Part shown: piece after piece, positions 25,201-36,900 of the stretch
Layout: each line of letters begins with the position of its first letter
Position numbering within the stretch: the stretch's first letter is position 1
Assembly (NCBI GenBank): GCA_025677815.1
Contig: JAIXMP010000054.1
Location: forward strand, 62,001 to 126,000
DNA: 64,000 nucleotides
DNA from: Phascolomyces articulosus
Taxonomy: Eukaryota; Mucoromycota; Mucoromycetes; Mucorales; Lichtheimiaceae
Reading direction: 5' to 3'
Notes under the pieces: generated by a model
What the model was told of the DNA's origin: nothing
Database searches by the model: none
What the model saw: the letters and a program-made list of their open reading frames with translations, nothing else
Made by a program: the position numbers and the translations under genes

Positions 25201-26206
25201 GATCGCGAGAATGTCCTTGATGTTGCAATCGTACCCATAATTTGTTCATTTCCGTAAAGTTGGTAAGGACAAATTCGATGGATTCTTGAACATTTCCTTC
25301 GGGTCTAGAAATGATTTTTTTTTAAAAAAGAAAGTATTCATAAATGATATGATATCTCCAATGATAATGGTGATAAAACACACACGTTCATTCCATTTAT
25401 CATCCTTGGTTCCCTGAAAATTCATTATTCTCATCCTCCTCCAATATATCGCATAAGGTTCTCTCATTTAATTTACCCTTTACTTTCGCCTTCCGGAAGA
25501 TAATCACGCGTTAATCCACTAAGATAATGACGCAAGAATAGACCACGAACAGGATGCTGTACACCACGCGACATTTCCATCATATCTCGCATAATTTCTC
25601 TAACTGGTGCATCTGGCATTCCCATATAGGCTGCACCGACGGTAATCATCAAATACAATCGTGGAACGATATTACCCGCATATTGAACAAGTTCATACAA
25701 ATCAGCCAAATGATGTCGCCCACTTTGATGCCCTTCGGTTAAATAGATACTCAAATGGCGTAATGCATCAAAGATTGCCATATCTAACAAATTTATTATT
25801 AAAGAATTGTTCTATCATTGGTCATTCCTAGCTTATATTATATATAAAAAAAAGGCCACTTCCCACTCACCCTCTCCTTTCCCAGTACACAACTTACATA
25901 GCTCATAATAGTTCTTAGGTGTCAATGCCGAAGTACGTAATTCAGCAAGCATATTAGAACAATGTTTAAGGCCATCCATCAAACGATTATTGTCCTAGAA
26001 AATTTACATTTATTTCCCTTTTCAGTGATTGCTTGCCCATCATTTATGCTGAAAAAAAAAAGCACTGAAGAATAAAAAAAAATCCATATTACCAGACACT
26101 TTTTCATTTGGTGAGCTTGTACTTTAACGACATTTAGAACTTCATCCAAAAGTCTGTTTTGATCAGCTGTAGGCGCCGGTGAATTTGGCGCAAAGTTATT
26201 GTCCAT
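22276..26206 (-). CDS. VPS35: vacuolar protein sorting-associated protein 35 (retromer core)
   Basis: Ten exons on the minus strand: 26206-26093, 25994-25871, 25783-25477, 25304-25097, 24949-24866, 24757-24161, 24054-23488, 23393-23274, 23207-22629 and 22524-22276; total 2949 nt, 982 residues. The N-terminal region has [20 protein letters not shown], including the PRLY-L motif (about 120-124) that contacts Vps26. It continues with [37 protein letters not shown] and [15 protein letters not shown]. The C-terminal solenoid follows, ending VDVGDL. Vps35 is the scaffold of the retromer, which recycles cargo from endosomes to the Golgi. An acidic Glu/Lys-rich insertion of about 110 residues (about 335-450) sits between the ATRE and [13 protein letters not shown] segments; fungal orthologues commonly vary here while the human protein has almost none. 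The next gene, Erv2, lies upstream on the same strand. Confidence 0.96.
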
Positions 26207-26794
26207 GATATGTCCACTTTATTGTATTTGTGCTGAAAAAAGAAGAACGTGGTAAATAGGCAAACCAACAATGCCCGACGACTTTTCGTTCTTCTTTTTT
26301 TGGATACCAACAGCTTGTTTGAGTTTCAAAAAATCAAGCAAGTTTCAGAAGAAAAAAGAGGCATGATCAAAATAGAAATTTTCAATGAGATGGTTTCAAG
26401 TTGCTTAGCAATGAAGAATAAGCTATCAGCTAATGTTTAGTTTACTTCAAAAGAATTTTTTTCACTTACCTGAATGTCATATATAAGGTCATCATTCTAT
26501 ACATTTTGATTGATCAGTATTTTTCTTGAACTGATCCAGTAATTAAGCGTAAAACAGGTTTTTTTATAAGTTTGATAATTAGAGAGAGCAAAAGATGTAG
26601 TGTTTAATACATAGCAAGCTCCACCTTTTTATTTCATTTTTATTGGTAAAGATAATATTTAGATTTGAAGGTAATTGAGAAAAAAAATATACATGAAAAA
26701 AGCGTCAAAAGAAGCTAAAAAAAGGTTTTGGATGAAAATGATGGTGGGTTATGCTAAAATATATATAGGGTTGGTATTATATTGATTTTACAAT
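26207..26794. other. intergenic spacer between Vps35 and Erv2-type gene
   Basis: It carries the Vps35 promoter and Erv2 3' UTR; no other feature recognised. Confidence 0.55.
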
Positions 26795-27579
26795 CTACAA
26801 CGACAGTGATTCTTTTTCACCTTCTTCATCACATCCACAATTATATTTTTCTTCAATATTCGAACAATCGAATATTTCTTTTCCAAGTCGTTCATTTACT
26901 TTGTTATGGATAGCACATGCCCATTGAGATGCTGCTACTCGAGAAGATGTCTGTGGTGGATATTGCTTTAATAATAATTGGAAATGTGCAGCACTAAAAA
27001 AAAAGAAATAAATTATAATAGTCGGTAAAATGTTTGGATGATCATTTCTTTTGATTATCCATCCCCAACAATACAATATTAAGTATTAAAAAATATTTAC
27101 CATTCACCGCATGGATAAAGTCGAGAAAGTAATTTAAAGAATTGATATAATGCTTTACGTTCTTCTGATGATGGTTTTTCAGGATATTGTGCTGCCATCG
27201 TATGTAATAGCTGTCAATCGTAACAATAATAATCCAAATTAAAAAGTTAGTTAATAAGTTCGAATACAACTTTTTTATCCTTTTCTTACCTTCCAAGTAG
27301 ATCGTCCAAGTTCAGCCCTTTACATATTTATATATTGGAATGGTTAATGCTCATTTTCATGTTATACAACTATTGTTCTTTTCTTTTTTTCTTATAGTTT
27401 ACATACTTTTGTGTGGCGTTGCCCATCTTGGCACTAATCACTTCACCATCATAATTGATCAGATCTGGTTTCTCAGAGAATTGGGAAATATTATTATCTG
27501 ATTGGTAGAATATAAAATAAGCCGATGTAAGAATAAGACATAGACATGATAATATTGATACTACAATGGAAGGTCGCAT
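26795..27579 (-). CDS. ERV2: FAD-linked sulfhydryl oxidase, Erv2 type (ER)
   Basis: Four exons on the minus strand: 27579-27407, 27317-27290 (28 nt), 27210-27101 and 26993-26795; total 510 nt, 169 residues. The N-terminus MRPSIVVSILSCLCLILTSAYFIF is a signal-anchor or signal peptide. The Erv/ALR domain follows: LGRSTWKLLHTMAAQYP (FAD pocket), redox pair C101-G-E-C104, then C130...HNKVNERLGK...C147 (CX16C, structural pair with the HNxVN flavin motif). A C-terminal C156-G-C158 matches the Cys-Gly-Cys shuttle of yeast Erv2. Together with the signal-anchor this points to the ER enzyme rather than mitochondrial Erv1. It reoxidises protein disulfide isomerase using O2, supporting oxidative folding. 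The 28-nt exon is confirmed because it encodes AELGRSTWK and keeps phase. Confidence 0.93.
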
Positions 27580-30500
27580 TTCAATTCTGGAACAAAAGGA
27601 ACACTAAGGAGAGAAGAGAAAAAAAAAGAGTGGAGTGGTTTGTTGTGTGGCGCAAAATAGTAATAATAATAAACTTACACGCTAAAACATAATTATCAGC
27701 TCATTATCATTAGGGAGAAAATCTGATAAGGTGTTTACATTAAGACATCCAAGAAAAGAACATGAACTTCTATTTTTCAATAGGAAGTTTTTTTCCTTTT
27801 TTTTTGCCAATAGTAAATGCTGTGATTCATACCGAATAGGTGGGATATTTATTATTAATTTTTCCATAACTTGGTGATGGTGAATCATCATTTTGTATAG
27901 TAGTATACTCTAACAAAAAAAGCCTTCAAATATGGATGGAACCACTATACTTCTTTTGGGAATATAAACTAAAAACGATTTCTTCAATTACACGATATAC
28001 GCAGCTTTGAGCTCTCTCATGCGTTAGATTACAAAACTATTATACTATTCCCAGTACGTAGACAGGAGATTAACATTGCCCTGCGCAACTATCAATCTAT
28101 TCTAATAACATTTCTTTTCATTAGATAACTCGGTTGCATAAAAAGAAGAAAGGAGTGTATGTAATGTATTGGAACTGGTTATATTAAGTAATGACTTTGG
28201 TAATTGGTATATATTCATTTTTTAGCAAAATGACCTTGATAATGATCAATAATTTTTTTTTCAACACCACAGTCATTACTGCTATGATGATCATGATCCA
28301 CTATCATATCAAGAGTCCGGTTGGACGTGTTATTTGCGGGAGGATGCTAATCTTGATACACATTTTTGGCGAGAACCCTATTACGTAAATAATTATTATA
28401 CTTTTATTGTTATTATATGCTAGTATAGTGATATTATTGATGTATAACACGCTCGTAAAATGACCTATGATTATAAAAGAAAGCTATCATTACTTGAAAA
28501 ACTACAACTTGCCTAATATATACCATATCTTAACCTTCTTTACCCCATCATTATCCTAAATCTGTTACCGTCAATATAGCATTTATACACAGCATATTGT
28601 AGGTGCATATTTATCGTTTTTTATTACGTACCATAAAATCCGACTCTGTTTTTTTTAACATCTCCCCTCTTTCAAATACATTCATCAACTTTTTTTTATC
28701 TTTATGGCAATGGAGGATGTTGCGAGTTCATTGATATCAGCTCGACGTGAGCATCAATCACATAATTATATATAGCCTTTTCTTCAAAACTGTTTTGGCC
28801 ATAATCATTAAAGACAATTACGGCCTATTACAAGGATAAGTAAAGAATCGCAATAATCAATTTAGGGAAACCTTTGTTTAGAAATAGAAGGAATATCACG
28901 TATTTACAGTAATTAGTAAGGAACGTATCATAGTTGTTTAGTTACCATTTTTCTCAACTAGTAGAGGATTGAAAATAAGAAGATTACAACGAACGATTTA
29001 TTTTTTTGTAACGTTTAGTATCTTTAAAAGTGCAATGCGCATGATGGTGACTTCAACAAAACGGATGGTACGTAATAAAAATACTGATTTTTTTTTATTT
29101 ACTTGGTATACTAAACACCGTTTTCCACCAGTACATAATATATATATTGGCAACATTAGCATCTATTTCTTTAAGTTTTTAAAAATATATATAAAAAGCA
29201 ATATCACTTTATTATTTGTGAAAGAAGCCGATGAATTATTAAAGACCACAATGCGACATCATTTATAATAACCATACGCCACTATGAAAACGTCAATAGA
29301 AAAAAAAACGTGCCAATTACGTACAATTGGTATATTTTAATCTTCCACTCGATAAAGAATATTGTCACGTATACCAATTGTATCAAAAACACAGTTTCCT
29401 TAATTCTTCATGAGAGATAAGATTTGGTATAAATATTTTTCTCGTAATCTCTTGGTCCTAATGAATAATAGTAAGTAACCATTTTTTAATTAACATTTGA
29501 AAAGAAACCATTATCATGAAAGATATTGACAAATAAAAGACAGTCTTGTTTTCCAATACCGGTACTCTTTCCAGGTATCAAATAAAAAAGAAGTGTTCTT
29601 GTCACACACCATCAGACAAAAGGTATAGTAAATTACATCATCTGAAATTCATACTATTATCCTTCATCATTTGGTAACTTCTTTGCTTGCCATTAGGTCA
29701 TATCCACAAAGAAATCAAATGTACTGCCGGTGAGGAGAGCGAAAAAGAAGGGGAATGCGCAATCATTATATATGTACCATGCAACCCCATGATGTTAACG
29801 TATAGTTTTCTTATCCGATATAAATAAGCTAATTACCAGATGGAAAGTAAGGCAGTGGAATAACAGTATTATTTGTGAGCATAACGTATAAAACACTGTT
29901 GGGAGGATATATTTCTTTTTGCGATTCACCTATTACTAATACCGTACAGCCAAGTTATTATAACCGAAAATCTCATACCAAAATTCATACCAAAATCTAT
30001 AATTATATGATATCTCTAAAATAGGATAAAACATCGAGATACACTATACTTGGACGGGGAAAAGTGAAATATTTATAGTAAGAATAAATTACGTTTTTAA
30101 TATAGCAACACAAATATGCGTTTGGTGTTCTAGGAAATATGAAATATCAGAAACTCATCACCTTAACGACCCAAGCCCTGAGCCTAAGAAGAAACGTTTT
30201 AAAATTTAGTATTACTAGAGAGAATGAAGAAGAAATAAATTCTGGCATCGCTCGCAATATATATATATATATGGCAGAGAATATCACCACACATAGCTTT
30301 TTTTTTTCATTGCATTTGACAACGACAGCACCATCAGCTAACACATATAAACACGGTGGTTTAATATATTCACACATACATATTACCGTTATATTTATTA
30401 TAAGTGAATTCAGTTATTTACTGTAATTGAGTGGTAAAGCTTTTGTTTGAGCAAAAGAACACTAAAAAAGTGCAAGGACCATCGTATCAGAATCATAATC

Positions 30501-31030
30501 TCTCATCATAATGGCCATGAAAAAGAGGGTATTTAAAGTTTTCATTACAGGTACTGAAAATATTGACAAATCAGATGATTATTGTGTAAAACTCAATTAT
30601 TTGTAGACATAAACGATATTTTTATTTTTGGATGATGGTTTTCAAGGCAAAGTAAATTAGGCAGTTATGTTGATGTATATGTGCCGAAAAAATAGGAAAT
30701 TCATCGTTAATATTACATAGAGTGGCTTGTTGGAACTAGCAGGATATTGACATGAGAGACATTTATCATCGTACAGATATGGAAGCAGTCGTTGTTGTTG
30801 GCAGTTGTTCGACGAATAAAATCATATTACTGTAGTGAAGACTTGTTGAAGAAAACATTACAAAAGACAGGGATAGTGGAAAGTTGTTAAAGTAGACTGA
30901 CAAAAGACAGGAATAGCGGAGCATTGAGACATACTATACAAGGAGTGTATTATACGTAACCAAGACATAAGTTTCCTTCAACACTTTCATTTACACCATT
31001 ATGATGTGTCGCTATAAATAAAACATACTG
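27580..31030. other. gene-poor A+T-rich region
   Basis: No gene supported. Short open frames here are low-complexity. There is a 13-bp perfect inverted repeat TACAATTGGTATA (29322-29334 with its complement at 29370-29382). Near 30870-30930 a segment CAAAAGACAGG(G/A)ATAG(T/C)GGA occurs twice about 45 bp apart. Confidence 0.5.
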
Positions 31031-31031
31031 T

Positions 31032-31206
31032 ACCATCATCGTAGTGTTGTTACTTTTTCTTGGTAATAAAAATGCATACCATCGCAGTGTTTTTTTTTTC
31101 TTGGTGATAAAAAATAACCATCATCATAGTGTAGTTATTTTGTTCTTGTTAATAAAGATGACCATCGTCCTTGCGTTGTTGTTGATTTCTTGTTAGTTTT
31201 AAAAAA
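31032..31206. repeat. degenerate tandem repeat, four copies of about 45 bp
   Basis: Copies start at about 31032, 31078, 31117 and 31161. Each begins ACCATCrnnGTG-type sequence, passes through a T-rich stretch with TTCTTG, and ends in a (T/A)AATAAA-like run. Clear by eye; age and function unknown. Confidence 0.75.
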
Positions 31207-31317
31207 TGATATATAGAGATACAAATCTATAGAATAATATATATATAAGAACAGTTAAAGTATCATATCATCAACTCTATTGACACAGCCCAATAATATC
31301 CCAACTCAATCGCAAAC

Positions 31318-31940
31318 ATTCCGCACGGAATGCTGTTTCAAGGTGCAAAAGCCACTAGACGCCATGGTCCCCCAGCTATGGCAGAACTTGTAAAAGAACC
31401 CATAGAGATGCCCCTCATGATCATCCACAAGAAAGACCCTCTCACGAATGGAGAAAGTCCTCTTCTTGTGAACACCAAGATATAAATCGGTTAAGTCGTC
31501 AGTGGCTATGCTATCATCGACACGAGCTTGTGTGTCGGATCGTCCGTCTTTTCTTGGAACTCAATGGAACCGGCACCATTCTCTAATGATATAATTTATT
31601 ATCCATCCAATTAGAACCTAAATCTCTCTTTAGGTGTTCATTTTTAACCATGTTTACCATATTTTATCCTCACTTACCCAATTCAATTCAATTCAACTCA
31701 ATCGAAAACGCCATGATGAATGCCCTTTACCACACACAGTGACTCATCTCCAATGGGAAGAAGCAGGTCATACAATCCGTCGAAAGACGAATATAAAATC
31801 ACTACCCCAGCCATTTAGAGACAGTTAACCTCAATGGAATAATCAAGAATATGGCCATTTCAAGAGGGAAAAATAACCTCTACGCACGAGAGATTATTTC
31901 CCGCATTGAAACTGAATTTACTTCAGTTCCAATATGAGTC
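31318..31940 (+). pseudogene. decayed coding block of unknown family
   Basis: This patch is visibly richer in G+C than its surroundings. On the plus strand several coding-like stretches appear in different frames: ATG at 31332 giving MLFQGAKATRRHGPPAMAEL...TKI, an overlapping frame with HEWRKSSSCEHQD...LVCRIVRLFLELNGTGTIL ending near 31589, and later NGIIKNMAISRGKNNLYARE...FTSVPI up to about 31935. The switching frames and stops suggest an eroded gene or transposon protein. No family is recognised. A spliced functional gene cannot be excluded. Confidence 0.35.
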
Positions 31941-32617
31941 ACTAGTCGCGTAGTAAAGACCAACTGTTGAAAACAATGAACGGGTCAGGTAGATCGCGTT
32001 GTGTCATGTTGCTTAATAATAGAATATAAAGAGAACAGTCAGTTGAAAATTCAAGTTTAAATGCACATTAAAAAAAAAAAGAAGAAAAAGATACTTTCCT
32101 TGAAGTTGTTGCTTGCTGTAGTTGGTAATAATAATCGTTGTCAAATAGCAACTAAAAAGGTGTTGTAAGTTGCTAAGACGCGTCTTTTTTTTTTAATTGA
32201 TAGTTTGGTGGTTTTTGTGGGATTCCTTATCTTTCTTTTCTGATGATTTGCAAATCATGTTCAAAAGATTGAAGAGCATGTTCCATTCTATAAATAATAA
32301 AACGTTTCAGTAAAAAATAGAATGGTGTGTCTGTTTTTTTTTCATTTTTTTCATTTTACCTGAAGATTTCTTAAAAAAGATTCAAAGGGAAGAGCCTGAT
32401 TTTTTTTTTATGAGCGTGTGCCGCAGTTATTTTTTTTTTTATATACACCTGAATTCGATTTTGCTGGTTAAGATTCGACAACCGATGATTTGCATTGTAG
32501 TTACTAAGATAACTATACTGTTAAATCTGGTGGGACCGTTTGACTTTGGTCTTCATAGAATTTTTTTTTTTTTATGAAACAAAACAAAACATATTTATAT
32601 AAAATATATAGAATCAA

Positions 32618-32953
32618 CTAATGAATGTATTTTAAGGGATGTTTTAGTGCAGAAATGTTTTGGAGATATGTTACAAGTGATGAAAGTTAAAGTAAAAAAA
32701 ATGACAGCTATAAGTTCGCTGGGCAATAATGCAGATATAGCCATGTTTTAAACCGCTATACCTTTCCGAAGTGCTAATAGAGTTGCTAAGAAATATGCCG
32801 AAAAATCTAGGGACAAAATATAATTCATTGCTTTAGCGGTATTCACTACAGGCTGGATGGCATGTATATTTGATGAAACTTTTACCATATTTACGATACG
32901 TAACGATCAAGATAGTCTTTACAATCGCAAAAAAAAAAATCTTTCATTAGAAT
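32618..32953 (+). pseudogene. possible eroded open frame of unknown family
   Basis: One plus-strand frame of about 110 codons contains only two stops (near 32743 and 32821) and otherwise coherent sequence such as QKCFGDMLQVMKVKVKKMTA, NRVAKKYAEKSRDKI and TTGWMACIFDETFTIFTIR. In such A+T-rich DNA this could be chance, so confidence is low. Confidence 0.25.
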
Positions 32954-33403
32954 GAGTGAACTCAAATTCTTGGGAGGAACAAGAAACATTCTGTTTTACT
33001 CGCACCACAACAAATGTTATATTATATCGAGTTTTATTCAACAAAATTGTTGTTGATTGTGCACATAAGCTGCGATAGCACTTAAAAAACAAAGATGCTA
33101 TATGCGATCTTTTATTAGAAAAGGCAGTAATTAGAGAGTGCAGCCCTTATATCTATAAGTTAAAGAGTTATGATAAGTATCCACCTTAATTTCAGTGTAT
33201 TGGATCACGAAAAAAAAAAGATTACTTTTAGTTTGCTTTCTATATATTAGCAATAGTTGATGTTTGAATAGAGGGAGAATAATTATTTTATTTTCTCAAC
33301 ATGAGGTCTTATTCAATGTAAAGCATCTTGTATAAACATATGTCTGGACTTTTATTATTATTTAATTAATTGACTGAAAAAATAAGATGCCTTGTTTTTG
33401 TTT

Positions 33404-33560
33404 TGGAAACAGGACAAAAAAGAAATAGAAAAAAAAAAGGTTGTAAGTGCCTTTTTTCATTTGGAGTTTTTGGAAAGTATTTATGAGGGAAGAAAATGGT
33501 ATTTACTAGACTCTAATTAAATATATCCATAGTTACCTAGATCGTTTGTCATTGTTATCG
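33404..33560. repeat. dispersed repeat, copy 2 (partner at 18238-18400)
   Basis: See copy 1: same orientation, with the shared AAATATATCCATAGTTACCTAGAT core. It lies about 120 bp left of the 3' end of the minus-strand ORF at 33681-33962. Confidence 0.6.
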
Positions 33561-33680
33561 TTCACCAACGATAAAGCCGAATACGTACCAAAAGTCGGAT
33601 CATAAATGTGTTTGAAGGAATAAAGAAAAATAAGATGATATTAAAAAAAATAAAAGTTGGAAAGGGGAAATGTCAAGCTC

Positions 33681-33962
33681 TTAGTTCACCATGCCAACAA
33701 TAATGTTAAACACAGATCCATCCTCCACAGGACGAAGACCTGACTTGACAACGTGGAGGAAAAAATTGCTTTTATTTCCAGGTTTCCATATCCCGCCAAT
33801 ATCCAAAAGCCCAAGGAAGCTAACCTCGTATTGAAGGTTAATGATCAATTCTAGTTGTATCAGAAAATCGTAAGCATGGGTACGAACGAAATCATCAAAG
33901 CAACTATTATCCATCAAACGCCTGTAGTGAACAGAAACGTGATTCCTTGGTTTGGTATGCAA
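33681..33962 (-). CDS. short ORF of unknown function, possibly the last exon of a gene or a remnant
   Basis: A minus-strand frame of 93 codons with good coding composition: MDNSCFDDFVRTHAYDFLIQ, YEVSFLGLLDIGGIWKPGNK and VVKSGLRPVEDGSVFNIIVG, ending MVN. The first in-frame ATG is at about 33917, and the frame is open upstream to about 33965, where an exon join could occur. The beta-rich pattern with G-G-I-W-K-P-G is not assigned to any family. No upstream exon was recognised, so it may be a fragment. Confidence 0.4.
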   Translation of the reverse strand: MHTKPRNHVSVHYRRLMDNSCFDDFVRTHAYDFLIQLELIINLQYEVSFLGLLDIGGIWKPGNKSNFFLHVVKSGLRPVEDGSVFNIIVGMVN

Positions 33963-36900
33963 TTTTCTATTGACTAAAAAGGACTACTTTCACCTGATAA
34001 TAAAAAAGAAAACACCATTTTTATAAAGTGGTTATAATTCGTTGGAGTCATTATGGGGAAAGGCCCGGCGACACAGCAAGTAAAACAGGATAATGCACTC
34101 ACAGGTACGATCTTTTATTTTTTCTTTTTTCGACATTGTCCTTTAGAAAAAATCGATGATCATAAACGAAAAACATTAAGAACTTCCCAGGTCAGGTAGG
34201 AACGTAACCCAGAAAAGCTTTTCAAAATCCTTCTTATACAACAATGTTATATAAAAAGAAAAATGAAAGAATAAAATGAGAGGTTTAGGGTTAGAGAAAA
34301 ACCAGATTATTGTACATGTCTGAATCACACAACGATTAACCAAAAAAAAGTGTTAAAAGTTATAATGGGCCCTTTTCCAACTGTAAACAGAAGAAAAAAA
34401 AGCTTAAAGAAAAGAGAAAAAAACAGCACTCGCCTAGTTAAGTTATAAAAATATAACTCAGGCACAAAATTTCTTGCCTGTCTTTTTTTTTTTTCATCGT
34501 TAGCATTTTATACGGAAATAGTTTTATATTCAATAATATAGTTTGTTGAAGGCATATTATTCTCATGTCGCAATGATTTTCTCAATATCATTAAGCCCTT
34601 TATTTAGAACATCCACTTATTGATGTGTCTACTTGAAGACTACGCAATTTTTGGCCATTCATTATCTTTCTATTAATAGTTGGAGAACGATCCATCTATT
34701 GCTTTCTCAACTTTTAAAAGTATAGTAATCGCTTTGTATAATCTATAACAACGTATATATTAGAAATACTCGACCATGTCAAACATACGCTACCTCTTAT
34801 AAATTTATAATAAAATTAGTATACTTTTTGATCATTTAATACAAACGAAATTTTGGAACACCCATTTTTTATATATTTTCTGTTTCAAGAATAACGTAGA
34901 TAATGAATATTCATATAAATCGATTATTTGAAATATTCATATTATTAAAAAAATAACATGTTCCATCAAGATACATCAGATATTTATAATAGTTACATAT
35001 CGATATATTAGACATTTTAAATGAAGAATGGCGGCGATACTACGTGAAATATTATATATTGAAATTGATCTATTTGTTTCCTATAATAATAGTTCATGTT
35101 CTACAGCTACGTACAAGTGAATTCCACCTTTATTTCAGAAAGAATGTTTACTACGTACCTTTTTAATAAGCGAATCTACGTACACAAAAAAAAACTATTA
35201 TTATTAAGAGTAGAGTATAACTTATCATGATACATACTAACAAAGTTGTATGATAATATCATTTTTTTTATTCTTTTATACTTTAATTTCACAATCAATA
35301 TTCCCGATTTTTTGATGAAAATAAACGAGTATGTATGAAAGTTAACAGTAACAATTTTCACTAGTTTGCATTATGTACGTATTTGTGTTTTTGGTGGCTC
35401 AATTTGTTGTAAAGTTAATGAGGGTCGAAAATTAACGGGTGTGTAATTAATGGAGCATACACTGCATAAAACGGTTCTTCATATAACTGATATGTCTAAT
35501 CAATTACTATTGGCTCGATATCTCCGGGATCATTAATATTGGGTCGCACCCCTCGTCCACTTTTAACATTTTCAGCGCCCTTCATATCTACTTTCTTATG
35601 TCGCGCCTCGTCTCGTCATCGATGCCTGGAATAATCAACGTTTAGTGTAAATTAATATCACCTTAAAGATTGTCAGCTTTTTTTTCTACGTATAAATAGA
35701 TAAACCTATAATTGAACCTATTATTATCATAATTTCAACAGGTCAAGTCTGATTTTATCATCACTACTGATATAAAAAATTATTATATTGTGTGCTATTT
35801 GATAAGACCTGAAAAAAAAAAATACCGCAAGTAATATACTAATAATCTCGCAATGCAACACCTTCAAAACATTTGTAACTGATTCTAATATTTTTTTTTC
35901 TGGATAGGTATTGAAAAGTGGTAACTTTTTTTTGTGGTGTATAAAGATCATAATAAATGTGGTAACAATAAAGTAATAGTGCGGTTTTGTTGGATTTCCT
36001 TTATTGTAAAGTAATCGCTTGGAGACGGCTGATGTATATAATATAGTGATTTCTGTAGAAAATGACATACTGAATCATGGATAGACATGTTTCACTTTAT
36101 TTTTTAACTGGATAATGATAATATGGAGTGCAAACATGGATGGAATATTCGATATCTATTTTTTTTCTACTTCTTTAAGATTTTAGGTGCATTTTTACCT
36201 TGAAATTGAAATTACAGAAAATCTTGAAAATTATCTTATGATATCTGGATATTACAAAAAGAAAAAAAGAAAAAATTACAAAATGACGCTCCAAGTAGTA
36301 GGTTGGTTTCAAAAAAAAAATTGAAAATTTTGGTCTATTCAACAAGAGCTCATGCACCATACACAAATAACAAAAGCAGAAACTACTATAACACTTCGAG
36401 TAATAATGGCAGATGTTGATAGTGGTGATGATAACCAGCAAATCATTTAATGGGTCTTGGGGTATAAATACACTGCGCTTCATGCATTAAAAGAGTGCTT
36501 AATGAACGTTATATATGCTATACTTCTTAATAAAACTGGTAATTCTCTGCTAAAATAATAGACGCATATTTGTGTATAATCATATTCGGTATTTGCTACA
36601 AAGTAAAGTTCGTCTATTCTAGAGCTTAATAACCATAAAATATTTTTATACTGGTGAAGTAATATCATCAATGATTATGTGTCCCTCAGTCGAGATCCAA
36701 AAATTGAGTTAAAGTAAAAAAAAAAACCAATTGATGTTTTTTGTTTGTAATCTATTTCAATTTAATTGAGTACATTTTACAACTGGGATAAGACATCAAG
36801 AATAGGTAATAGAAATAACCAGGTGAAATATTAGTAGAGTGATTGTATATATGTGAGAGACCCTCCTTTAATTCATGATCTTTTTTTTTTTGGCGATGGA

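Noticed and set aside
29322..29382. 13-bp inverted repeat TACAATTGGTATA
   Set aside because: Short, A+T-rich and palindromic in its core (CAATTG), so easily expected by chance; listed only within the spacer.
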